Assembly (NCBI RefSeq): GCF_000024005.1
Contig: NC_013132.1
Span: 4,458,001-4,522,000 of the forward strand
Origin: Chitinophaga pinensis DSM 2588
Lineage (GTDB): Bacteria > Bacteroidota > Bacteroidia > Chitinophagales > Chitinophagaceae
Direction: 5' to 3'
Length of the DNA: 64,000 bases
A model generated the notes under the pieces. The model was not told the origin of the DNA, made no database searches, and worked only from the letters and a program-made list of their open reading frames with translations. This document shows positions 7,691-16,791 of the stretch, piece after piece (the first letter of the stretch is position 1; every line of letters begins with the position of its first letter). A program made the translations under genes and the position numbers.

Positions 7691-9889
7691 TTGGGTGCAT
7701 CTGTTTTCCTGATTACACCGCCTTTCACGCAGCTGAACACGCCTTATCCGGCTACAGCTTATCTGAAAGGCTTTTTAAATACGAAGGGTATTACTTCTTT
7801 TCAGTCCGACTTCGGCATAGAGGTAACCCTGGCACTGTTCTGTAAACAGGGGCTGCAGGAGCTGTTTGCCCAGATCAATGGTCAGTCCGTTGAACGAGCT
7901 GAAAATATCACCCGCATAATTGCTTTGCAGGAAGATTACATCGAAACAATTGACGACGTCATCCTTTTCCTGCAGGGAAAGAATCCAACACTTGCACATC
8001 GTATCTGCAAACGTGACTTCCTGCCGGAAGCCGGTCGTTTTGCACAGCTGGAGGACCTGGACTGGGCTTTTGGCTCCATGGGAACTCAAGATAAAGCTAA
8101 ACACCTGGCTACTATGTACCTGGAGGATCTGTCCGATCTGATCATGGAATGTGTGGACGAGCACTTTGGTTTCAGCCGTTATGCGGAGAAACTGGCCCGT
8201 TCTGCCAATAGTTTTGATGAACTGTATACTGCCCTACAGCAGGAGTATACCTTTATCGATCGTATGCTGATCAACCTGCTTTCCCGGCATATGGCGCATG
8301 TCCAGCCTAAACTGGTGGCCATCTCTGTACCGTTCCCGGGAAATTTGTATACTTCGCTTCGCTGCGGACAATGGATCAAAGCCAATTATCCGGACGTAAA
8401 GATTGCCATGGGCGGCGGCTTTGCCAATACAGAGCTGCGCTCGCTTTCAGATCCAAGGGTATTTGAGTTTTACGACTTTATTGCATTGGATGACGGGGAA
8501 GCGCCATTGGAGAATCTCGTTGCCCATATCGAAGGCAAAAAAGAGCTGACTGAACTGAAACGTACTTTCACCATGGTCGAGGATCAGGTGACTTATGTGA
8601 ATGATAAAAGCTGCTCTGACTATAAACAATCGCAGGTCGGTACGCCTGACTACAGCGATTTCCTGCTTGATAGTTATATCTCTGCTATAGAAGTGGTCAA
8701 TCCCATGCATCGCATGTGGAGTGATGGCCGTTGGAATAAACTGACCATGGCGCATGGCTGCTATTGGGGTAAATGTACTTTCTGTGATATCTCACTGGAT
8801 TACATTCGTTTATATGAGCCGATCGCAGCACAGCTGTTGTGCGACAGGATGGAAGAGATCATTGCACAGACCGGACAGAATGGTTTTCACTTCGTGGATG
8901 AAGCTGCTCCGCCGGCATTGATGCGTGCATTGGCATTAGAGATCCTGAAGCGTAAACTGAATGTGAGCTGGTGGACAAATGTGCGTTTTGAAAAGAGCTT
9001 TACGAGGGATCTTTGTCTGCTGTTGAAAGCCTCGGGTTGTATCGCTGTTTCCGGAGGATTGGAAGTCGCTTCCGACAGACTGCTGGAATTAATTCAGAAA
9101 GGGATTACAGTAGCACAGGTGGCACAGGTCAACCGCAACTTTACGGATGCCGGTATCATGGTACATGCTTACCTGATGTATGGTTTTCCGACACAGACCG
9201 CCCAGGAAACCGTCGACTCACTGGAAATGGTGCGTCAGATGTTTAAAATAGGTGTGCTGCAATCTGCTTTCTGGCATCAGTTCACCATGACAGCGCATAG
9301 TCCGGTTGGACAGGATCCGCAGAAATTCAGCGTAAAGAAAGAAACAGAAGTGATCGGTGCTTTCGCCAATAATGATATCGTACATATTGACGAGACGGGG
9401 GCGGAGCACGAACTTTTTGCCTACGGACTAAAGAAATCGCTGCTGAACTTTATGCATGGTCTCTGCCTGGATGATCCTTTGCAGAAATGGTTTGAATTCA
9501 AGGTTCCTAAGACAAAAATTGCCCCTGATTATATAGAAAAGGCATTACTGGAGGACCAGTATGCACCTTCCAAACCGACGAGTAAGATCGTCTGGCTGGG
9601 AAAAACACCAGATGTACAGACCCTCACCAAAACAAAAAAAGGAAGTTCCTGGGAAGTGACCTCGCTTACTTTCCAGAATCGTAAGGAAAAAGCCAGTATC
9701 AGCGTTAATAAGGAAGAGGGGATCTGGTTGGCCGATATGCTGGAAAAGCTGTCTGTCCGCCAGCAGAAAACATATACGCTCAAGGAGGTGATGGAGAGCT
9801 ATGATGCTGCCGGATTGGAGGATTTTGAGCTTTTCTGGGACAATAAACCCGTAAATTCGCTGTATAAATACGGACTTTTGAAATTGTGA
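7691..9889 (+). CDS. B12-binding-type radical SAM protein
   Basis: A 732-residue protein read from TTG at 7691; a TAG nine bases upstream closes the frame and no nearby ATG exists. The N-terminal 300 residues resemble a B12-binding Rossmann domain (ITPPFTQLNTPYPATAYLKGFL; later VAISVPFPGNLYTSLRCGQWI and IAMGGGF), but the cobalt-ligand motif DxHxxG is not visible. The radical SAM barrel follows, with cluster cysteines 357, 362 and 365 in GCYWGKCTFC. This is CX4CX2C rather than the usual CX3CX2C. The barrel continues through SGGLEVASDRLLELIQKGI and YLMYGFPTQT. Reaction unknown. Its stop abuts the ATG of the membrane sensor gene, so the two form an operon. Confidence 0.8.
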   Translation: MGASVFLITPPFTQLNTPYPATAYLKGFLNTKGITSFQSDFGIEVTLALFCKQGLQELFAQINGQSVERAENITRIIALQEDYIETIDDVILFLQGKNPTLAHRICKRDFLPEAGRFAQLEDLDWAFGSMGTQDKAKHLATMYLEDLSDLIMECVDEHFGFSRYAEKLARSANSFDELYTALQQEYTFIDRMLINLLSRHMAHVQPKLVAISVPFPGNLYTSLRCGQWIKANYPDVKIAMGGGFANTELRSLSDPRVFEFYDFIALDDGEAPLENLVAHIEGKKELTELKRTFTMVEDQVTYVNDKSCSDYKQSQVGTPDYSDFLLDSYISAIEVVNPMHRMWSDGRWNKLTMAHGCYWGKCTFCDISLDYIRLYEPIAAQLLCDRMEEIIAQTGQNGFHFVDEAAPPALMRALALEILKRKLNVSWWTNVRFEKSFTRDLCLLLKASGCIAVSGGLEVASDRLLELIQKGITVAQVAQVNRNFTDAGIMVHAYLMYGFPTQTAQETVDSLEMVRQMFKIGVLQSAFWHQFTMTAHSPVGQDPQKFSVKKETEVIGAFANNDIVHIDETGAEHELFAYGLKKSLLNFMHGLCLDDPLQKWFEFKVPKTKIAPDYIEKALLEDQYAPSKPTSKIVWLGKTPDVQTLTKTKKGSSWEVTSLTFQNRKEKASISVNKEEGIWLADMLEKLSVRQQKTYTLKEVMESYDAAGLEDFELFWDNKPVNSLYKYGLLKL

Positions 9890-11818
9890 ATGAATAGTAT
9901 CAAAAAGGGAGTACGACTGACGGCCCTATACCTGCTGCTGATTATTATGGCAGGCATGTTCAGTCATGCTGCTTACTCCCAACAGGCGGTGCACATTGAC
10001 AACACGTTACGCGAACACATTTTCACGTACAATGAGATTGAGTACCTGGAGGATCTGCAAGGCCAACTAACGATCGACCAGGTGATAAGCGACAGTGTAT
10101 CTGCACGTTTCAAACCGAGTAACGTCAGTACACCACAGAATCAGCATCTGGGTTCTCCGGTCTGGTTCCGCGTAAGGATCCGGCATAATCCGGCTGCCAA
10201 TAAATATTACCTGCTGGAATTCTTTGACCAGACTATTGACGATATTACTGCCTGGTTGCCCGACTCCAACGGAGTGTACAGGGAAGAGAGAATAGGGGAC
10301 AAGTATCCCTTTGCACAACGCTGGTTTCATCATAAGAACTTTGAATTGTCGCTGGATAATAACCGGAGAGATGAAGCGGTTTATTATTTCAGGATCACTT
10401 CTGCCCAGACGGCTGACGTGATCATTGTGATCCGCTCTATAGACCGTTTTGTGTCTTATGCACTCAGTGAATACCTCACTTTTGGCATTTTCTACGGGAT
10501 GATATTCATTTTCAGTTTTTACAACCTGATCATGTTTATCGCCATGCGCCAGCGGCAATACCTCTATTATGTATTGTACAACCTGAGCGTGGTATTGTAT
10601 GAAATGTGTACGGATGGAATTGCTTATCAGTGGCTTTGGCCGAATGCACCGGCGTGGAATCAGTATGCTTTTGCCTGGCCGTTACTCAGTATGAGCGTTT
10701 TTGCCCTTTTATTTACCCGTAGCCTCCTGCATGTACAGGCGAGGGCGCCTTTCCTGAATAAGCTGATCATGGGCGTGATCATCGCCCGTTGTGCCTATTT
10801 CCTGGCTTGCCTGCTGATCAATCCGTACTGGTTCAATTATAAGTTTATAGAACTCATTCCCCTGGCGGTTGCCTTTTATACCGGTATGTATATCTGGCTG
10901 AGGGGATACCGGCCGGCCCGTTTCTTTGTATTGGGGTATAGCTTTCTGTTTGTCGGGTTTATGCTGAAATTCTTTATTATGCTGGGGTATACCTGGTTGA
11001 ATTTCGGCATTGTCAGTTATTATAGCCTGAGTTTCTGTTTTATACTGGAAATGTTCTTCCTCTCGTTCGCCGTAGGAGATAAGGTACGTCTCCTGAAAAA
11101 GAAACGGGATAAGGCGCACCGTCAGATGATCAGACAGATGACGGAGAATGCGCGTCTGAAGGATAATCAGAACAAGGAACTGGAGGCCCAGGTACAGGCG
11201 AGGACGAAACAGTTGTCGGAGCAGGGGGATGTTATTGCGGCGCAGAATGAAGAGCTGATTAAGACAAATGCGCTCCTGGAAGCACAGGCGGAAGAGATTT
11301 CCCGTATGAATGCCCTGCTGGAACAGGATAACCGTCAGTTGCAGACGAATGTCGAAAAGGTCACCAGGGCCAGGGCATTATCCACTACCCTTGATTTTGA
11401 AGAGTTTAGCAAAATATATCCGGATAAGGAAAGCTGTCTGCGTTTCCTGGCCGATCTGAAATGGACGGAGCAGTTCCGTTGCCGTAAATGTGGGAATGAT
11501 CACTATTATGCCGGACATCAGCCATTTAGTCGCCGCTGCAGTAAATGTAGTTATGAAGAATCGGCCACGGCATACACCATTTACCAGAATATCCGTATCC
11601 CGATCAATAAAGCCTTCTATCTCACCTTCCTGATCTACTCCACCAAGGGGAAGATCTCCTCCCATAAACTCTCAGAGATCCTGGAAATCAGGCAAAGTAC
11701 CTGCTGGTCGTATGCGACCCGTATCCTCAAAATGATGGATGAGCGAAAGAAAGAACTCAAACAGGCGAATGGTCAGGGTTGGAGTTTGCTTGTGCTGGAT
11801 GAAAGGGAAGAGGTCTGA
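9890..11818 (+). CDS. 7TM-DISM sensor fused to a transposase-type zinc ribbon/HTH
   Basis: A 642-residue fusion. After a signal peptide (about 1-31) comes an extracytoplasmic 7TMR-DISMED2-like sugar-binding fold (about 35-180), then seven membrane helices (about 190-400) of the 7TMR-DISM type. A coiled coil (about 410-495) leads to a C-terminal part that is not a kinase, cyclase or LytTR. It is a zinc ribbon with Cys530/Cys533 (FRCRKCGNDH) and Cys550/Cys553 (RRCSKCSYE), followed by a helix-turn-helix (ISSHKLSEILEIRQSTCWSY). That module is the N-terminal DNA-binding part of IS1595-type transposases, without the catalytic domain. It could act as a membrane-tethered DNA-binding output. The stop of the radical SAM gene touches its ATG. 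Confidence 0.8.
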   Translation: MNSIKKGVRLTALYLLLIIMAGMFSHAAYSQQAVHIDNTLREHIFTYNEIEYLEDLQGQLTIDQVISDSVSARFKPSNVSTPQNQHLGSPVWFRVRIRHNPAANKYYLLEFFDQTIDDITAWLPDSNGVYREERIGDKYPFAQRWFHHKNFELSLDNNRRDEAVYYFRITSAQTADVIIVIRSIDRFVSYALSEYLTFGIFYGMIFIFSFYNLIMFIAMRQRQYLYYVLYNLSVVLYEMCTDGIAYQWLWPNAPAWNQYAFAWPLLSMSVFALLFTRSLLHVQARAPFLNKLIMGVIIARCAYFLACLLINPYWFNYKFIELIPLAVAFYTGMYIWLRGYRPARFFVLGYSFLFVGFMLKFFIMLGYTWLNFGIVSYYSLSFCFILEMFFLSFAVGDKVRLLKKKRDKAHRQMIRQMTENARLKDNQNKELEAQVQARTKQLSEQGDVIAAQNEELIKTNALLEAQAEEISRMNALLEQDNRQLQTNVEKVTRARALSTTLDFEEFSKIYPDKESCLRFLADLKWTEQFRCRKCGNDHYYAGHQPFSRRCSKCSYEESATAYTIYQNIRIPINKAFYLTFLIYSTKGKISSHKLSEILEIRQSTCWSYATRILKMMDERKKELKQANGQGWSLLVLDEREEV

Positions 11819-12232
11819 AATGAAATAAAATGCAATTTTTTTGAAAGGTAACGAAGCGTATCAGGCTATTTATATAATATATCCTTTATAAATGCCTGTA
11901 ATGCTTCATTATCAAGACTTCCCGCTGTAAAAGAGTTGTGGTATTGAAGCGTATCAAATTTTATGTAATGGTTTAATAATCAGCTGTTTGCATAAATATT
12001 TTCCATTGTCATGTGTGAAACTCCTCCTATCTTTACAATATGAAACCTGGCAATACAAATGAAAGGACGCCTGGTCATCGTTATGAAATGGAAATTCATG
12101 TTATGTGAGAGGTTATGAAACGACTATCCCGCTCTATATAATGAGTGACTCATTTCCGGCTATTGTTTTTATCTAAGTTCAACATCTAAAACTGATACAA
12201 GGGTTATCCTTATCCACAAACCAAAGCACATT
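11819..12232 (+). other. Intergenic region ahead of the SusC gene
   Basis: No gene seen in 414 bases. It contains an imperfect dyad GAAGC-GTAT-CAGGC / GCCTG-TAAT-GCTTC (11853-11866 and 11894-11907), possibly ending the sensor transcript but without a T tract. A promoter-like TTG-N19-TATCTTTA pair lies near 12006-12035, one base off consensus, with the SusC start about 200 bases downstream. Confidence 0.4.
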
Positions 12233-15193
12233 ATGAAAAAAAGGGGAATATTCCTGACAGCATTGCTGTTGGCACTGTGGAGTTTTGCTATGGCACAGCA
12301 GGACGTCACAGTAAAGGGACACATACAGGACAAGCAGGGCAACTCTCTTCCCGGCGTTTCCATCAAGATCAAAGGAACAGCTAAAGGCACGGCCAGCCAG
12401 CCAGATGGTAACTTTACCATTCAGGCGCCTTCCAACGCCATACTGGAACTGTCTTACGTGGGCTACGAAACACAGGACTTTTCATTAGAGGGCCGTACCC
12501 AGGTCACCATTACCCTGTCTGACACCAAAACAGATCTGAGCGAAGTAGTGGTTATCGGTTACGGTACCCAGAAAAAGAAAGATGTTACTACAGCCGTAGT
12601 CGCTGTTAATACCAAAGATATCGCTGAGCGTCCGATTACACAGACGGCTGCCGCCCTCCAGGGTAAAGCTGCCGGTGTGCAGGTAACGCAGCCTTCCGGT
12701 AAACCGGGCTCCGCATTCTCAGTAAGAGTGCGTGGTGCGACTTCCGTACAGGCGGGTAACGAACCTTTATATGTGATCGATGGTGTGCCAACCACCGATA
12801 CAAGGGATCTGAATACCAATGATATCGCTACTATTACCGTACTGAAAGATGCTTCCAGCGCCGCTATCTATGGTGCAAGAGCATCCAATGGCGTGGTACT
12901 GATCACCACCAAGAGAGGTCGTTCCGGTGATGCGGTGATCAACTTCAATACTTATTATGGTGTATCTAAGATCGGTAAGAAGATCGACGTACTGGATCCT
13001 ACACAATATAATGACCTGATGAAGGAAATGGGTTTCAACGTAGTAACGCCTACGGTGACTACCAACTGGCTGGATGAAGTATTCCAGACGGGTCGTAACC
13101 AGAACTATCAGTTATCAGCTTCCGGTGGTAGTGAGAAATCTCAGTATTTCATCTCCGGCGCTTATACCAAAGATGACGGTATGGTTAAACCTGCGGAATA
13201 TAACCGCCGCGTTTTCCGTGCTAACCTGGACAATCAGCTGAAACCATGGATGAAACTGACCACTAACATCAGCTACTCCAATGTGGATCTGAAAGATGTA
13301 AAGGATAATGCAAACGCAGGTCGTAACGCAGCGATCCTGGGAGCACTGAATGCGCCTCCGATCATCGGTATCTATGAGACAGATGCAGACGGTCACCAGC
13401 GCTATACCATGAACCCATATAAATCCGGTTGGGATAACCCGCTGGCGGCTATTGAAGGTCCGACGCAAGGTACAAAAGACAACCGTATACTGGGTAATGC
13501 CGCGCTGGACATCAATTTCACCAAAGATCTGAAGTTCCGGACCAACTATGGTATCGACTATACCAATCACCAATACGACTATTACCTGGATTATATCATG
13601 ACCACTCCGGGCCGTCTGGACCATGGTTATGCTACCTCCCAGCGTTATAATACAACGACCTGGCTTTGGGAAAATACCCTGAACTATGACAAAAGCTGGA
13701 AGAAACACAATCTCTCCGCTTTGGGAGGTGTGACTTCTCAGAAGAACAATTACGCTGAAACTAATCAGACAGGTCGTGATTTCCCTGCTGATCCGACTGT
13801 AAAAACGCTGAACGCCGCTAACCAGATCACAGGCGATACCAGAGAATCCCAGTGGTTCCTGATGTCTTACCTGGCGCGTGTGATGTATAACTATGACAGC
13901 AGGTATCTGTTGACGGTTAACTTCCGTGCGGATGGTTCTTCCAAACTGGATAAAAAACATAAATGGGGTTACTTCCCGTCTGTATCTGCCGGCTGGCGTA
14001 TTTCTTCCGAGCCGTTTATGCAGGACGTGAAAGCGATTAATGACCTGAAATTAAGAGCGGGCTGGGGACAGAACGGTAACGTAGAAGGGCTGAGTCCATA
14101 TGCGTCCCTGGGTCTGAATAATTTCGTTCGTCAGACGCCGACAAGTCCGCTGTCAGGTCCTGGTATCACCCTGCCTGCAGGTGCGCCGAACCCGGATCTG
14201 AAATGGGAAACCACTACACAGACCAACGTTGGTATCGACCTGAGTCTCTTTGAATCCCGTCTGACTTTCTCTGCTGATGCGTACATCAAAAAGACAAAAG
14301 ATCTGCTGTTAAATGTACCATTCCCACGTTCAGCGGAATACCAGTATATGCCGCGTAACTCCGGTGCACTGGAGAACAAAGGTCTGGAGTTCCTGGTTTC
14401 TTCTGTGAACGTTGATAAGGTTGACGGACTGCGTTGGAGCACTGATTTCAATATCGCTTTCAACCGTAACCGTCTGACTGATCTGCAACTGACACAGGTA
14501 TATAACTATGCTGCGCCAGAGAACAGAGATTTTATCATCACACTGAGAAAAGGACTGCCACTGGGTACTTTCTACGGATATGTAGCAGAAGGGGTTGATC
14601 CTAAGACAGGAGACATGGTGTATAAAGATGTAAATGGTGATGGTAATGTAACGCCTACCGACCGTACTGTGATCGGTAATGCACAGCCTACTTTCACTTA
14701 TGGTCTGAACAATAACCTGTCTTATAAAAGCTGGTCATTCTCATTCCTGTTCCAGGGTTCTCAGGGTAATGAAGTGTTCAACGCCTCCCGTATGGAAACA
14801 GAAGGTATGTACGACAGCAAGAACCAGTCTACCGAAGTACTGCGCCGCTGGACAGCAGCTGGTCAGGTAACTGACATCCCACGTGCTACCAACGGTGATG
14901 TCACCAACTCCCGTACTTCTTCCCGTTTCGTAGAAAATGGTTCCTTCCTGCGTATGAAGAGTGCAACACTCTCTTACAATCTGCCGAGGAGTGCATTGTC
15001 TGCTATGCACATCAGCCGACTGATGGTATATGCTACTGCACAGAACCTGTTTACTATTACCAAATACCAAGGTTTTGATCCGGAAGTGAATGCTTACTCA
15101 GGTGATCCTGCGAATGGTGTAACACTGGGTATTGACTACGGTACTTATCCGGTAGCAAGAACTTATGTCCTTGGTTTAAACCTGTCCTTCTAA
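12233..15193 (+). CDS. SusC/RagA-family TonB-linked outer membrane transporter
   Basis: A 986-residue outer membrane active transporter for glycan fragments. It has a signal peptide (cleaved after AMAQ, residue 22), a carboxypeptidase-regulatory-like domain (about 24-105, QDKQGNSLPGVSIKIKGTAKGT), and the SusC-specific segment LSEVVVIGYGTQKKKDVTTAV. The plug domain (about 113-225, LYVIDGVPTTDT and ATITVLKDASSAAIYGARASNGV) precedes a long beta barrel ending in an aromatic residue (LGLNLSF). There is no N-terminal STN domain, so it is not a sigma/anti-sigma transducer type. It pairs with the SusD-like gene 11 bases downstream; the GH30 gene after them suggests a beta-glucan-type substrate. Confidence 0.95.
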   Translation: MKKRGIFLTALLLALWSFAMAQQDVTVKGHIQDKQGNSLPGVSIKIKGTAKGTASQPDGNFTIQAPSNAILELSYVGYETQDFSLEGRTQVTITLSDTKTDLSEVVVIGYGTQKKKDVTTAVVAVNTKDIAERPITQTAAALQGKAAGVQVTQPSGKPGSAFSVRVRGATSVQAGNEPLYVIDGVPTTDTRDLNTNDIATITVLKDASSAAIYGARASNGVVLITTKRGRSGDAVINFNTYYGVSKIGKKIDVLDPTQYNDLMKEMGFNVVTPTVTTNWLDEVFQTGRNQNYQLSASGGSEKSQYFISGAYTKDDGMVKPAEYNRRVFRANLDNQLKPWMKLTTNISYSNVDLKDVKDNANAGRNAAILGALNAPPIIGIYETDADGHQRYTMNPYKSGWDNPLAAIEGPTQGTKDNRILGNAALDINFTKDLKFRTNYGIDYTNHQYDYYLDYIMTTPGRLDHGYATSQRYNTTTWLWENTLNYDKSWKKHNLSALGGVTSQKNNYAETNQTGRDFPADPTVKTLNAANQITGDTRESQWFLMSYLARVMYNYDSRYLLTVNFRADGSSKLDKKHKWGYFPSVSAGWRISSEPFMQDVKAINDLKLRAGWGQNGNVEGLSPYASLGLNNFVRQTPTSPLSGPGITLPAGAPNPDLKWETTTQTNVGIDLSLFESRLTFSADAYIKKTKDLLLNVPFPRSAEYQYMPRNSGALENKGLEFLVSSVNVDKVDGLRWSTDFNIAFNRNRLTDLQLTQVYNYAAPENRDFIITLRKGLPLGTFYGYVAEGVDPKTGDMVYKDVNGDGNVTPTDRTVIGNAQPTFTYGLNNNLSYKSWSFSFLFQGSQGNEVFNASRMETEGMYDSKNQSTEVLRRWTAAGQVTDIPRATNGDVTNSRTSSRFVENGSFLRMKSATLSYNLPRSALSAMHISRLMVYATAQNLFTITKYQGFDPEVNAYSGDPANGVTLGIDYGTYPVARTYVLGLNLSF

Positions 15194-15204
15194 ACGTTTG
15201 AGTT

Positions 15205-16683
15205 ATGAAAAAAACGAATCGTCTTTTCATCATATCTGCTGCACTGGCGACATTGACGCTGGGCGCATGTAACAAAGACCTGAATCTGACGCCTCCATCC
15301 AACACTACTGTTGGTAACCAGGGGCAGGGTACTGCGGGTTCTTATATCAAAGATGCGACTACTGCGGAGGCAGCACTTGCCAGCTGTTACGGATATTTCC
15401 GTAATGGTTCTTCAGAATACTATGTACTCGATTATTTCAATATAGGCGATGCACAGTCTGACAATGCTTACGCAGGTGCAGACAACGCCGCCGGTTTTGA
15501 GATCGACGAATTCCGTCTGCTTTCCACGAATGCCTGGGCCAGCCGTGACTGGGGTTACCTCTACAATCAGATCACTGCATGTAACTCTTTGATCGCAAAC
15601 GTACCAAATGTCAACGATCCAGCACTGAGTTCCGGCCGTAAAGCACAGATCATCGGTGAGGCACAGTTTATCCGTGCACGCGCTTATTTTGACCTGGTAA
15701 GGATCTTTGGTGATGTGCCGCTGGTATTGACGGAACTGCCTACTATCACTGCTGATAACCTGGAGCAGATCTATCCGTTACTGTATCCTGCACGTAAAAG
15801 TGCCGACAGTGTTTATGCACAAATCAATGCTGACCTGAAAGCAGCAGCGGAAGTAGTACCGACATCCGGTGTAAATAAAGGATATGTGAGCAAAGGTGCG
15901 GTGTATACCTTACTGGCGAAAGTAGCGGCTACCAAGAAACCGGTTAACTGGGCGGAAGTAGAGTCTTACACTAACCAGGTAATTGCGCTGGGGTATAGTC
16001 TGCTGCCTGTGTATGACAACCTGTGGGACGGTGCACACGAAAACTCCGCTGAATCCATCTTCGAACTGAACTTCGACGGCTGGGATACAGGTGGTAACTG
16101 GGGCACGAGTATGTTCCTGGGTACCGACTGGAAGAAATTCTGTAATCCGAGTAATGACCTTGTCCGTGCTTATCAGCAGGAAAAAGATACCGTGCGTTTC
16201 AGGTCAACCATCACTTTTGCAAACGTAAATGGTAAATGGGGAGATGCCCGTCTGCCGTTGGATAGTTTCCCGTTCTTCTATAAAATGCGTAAGACTGACG
16301 CCAGCCAGAACATCATCATGTATCGTCTGGCAGATGTATTACTGCTGAAAGCAGAAGCGCTGAACGAGCAGGGAGATGTAGGTGGTGCAAATGCGATCGT
16401 TACACAGATCCGTGAACGTGTGAAACTGAAACAACTGAATATTACAGATCAGGCAGCGATGCGTCTGGCCATTGAGAAAGAGCGTCGGCTGGAACTTGCT
16501 TTCGAAGGTACCCGCTGGCAGGACCTCGTACGTACAGATCGTGCGATTCCTGTAATGCAGGCGGTGACAGATGGCAAGGGTGTGAGTCTGGGTTATCACC
16601 TGACGGAGAAGAGTCTCTTATGGCCTGTTCCGCAGAGTGAGATGGACCAGAACGCCAATCTGATACAGAATCCTGGCTATTAA
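15205..16683 (+). CDS. SusD/RagB-family outer membrane glycan-binding lipoprotein
   Basis: A 492-residue surface lipoprotein (signal MKKTNRLFIISAALATLTLGAC) that caps the SusC channel. Typical SusD features are visible: DATTAEAALASCYGYF at the start, IIGEAQFIRARAYFDLVRIFGDVPLV in the TPR-like part, and the C-terminal YRLADVLLLKAEALNEQGD, IEKERRLELAFEGTRWQDLVR and LLWPVPQSEMDQNANLIQNPGY. Length is usual for the family. It is the second gene of the SusC-SusD operon, and a terminator hairpin follows. Confidence 0.95.
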   Translation: MKKTNRLFIISAALATLTLGACNKDLNLTPPSNTTVGNQGQGTAGSYIKDATTAEAALASCYGYFRNGSSEYYVLDYFNIGDAQSDNAYAGADNAAGFEIDEFRLLSTNAWASRDWGYLYNQITACNSLIANVPNVNDPALSSGRKAQIIGEAQFIRARAYFDLVRIFGDVPLVLTELPTITADNLEQIYPLLYPARKSADSVYAQINADLKAAAEVVPTSGVNKGYVSKGAVYTLLAKVAATKKPVNWAEVESYTNQVIALGYSLLPVYDNLWDGAHENSAESIFELNFDGWDTGGNWGTSMFLGTDWKKFCNPSNDLVRAYQQEKDTVRFRSTITFANVNGKWGDARLPLDSFPFFYKMRKTDASQNIIMYRLADVLLLKAEALNEQGDVGGANAIVTQIRERVKLKQLNITDQAAMRLAIEKERRLELAFEGTRWQDLVRTDRAIPVMQAVTDGKGVSLGYHLTEKSLLWPVPQSEMDQNANLIQNPGY

Positions 16684-16718
16684 ATTGTGGATATAAGATA
16701 GCGTTAACGAACAAAAAT

Positions 16719-16755
16719 AAGGTCTCGTCTCAACTGGGACGGGGCCTTCTTTTTA
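16719..16755 (+). terminator. Terminator after susD-like gene
   Basis: Stem AAGGTCTCGTCTC / GGGACGGGGCCTT (16719-16731 and 16736-16748), 13 pairs with several G-T wobbles, loop AACT, followed by a T-rich tail. It separates the SusC/SusD pair from the GH30 gene, which may depend on partial read-through or its own promoter. Confidence 0.75.
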
Positions 16756-16791
16756 CCCGAAAAATCAGCTTCACAAGAAAAATATCGACGT

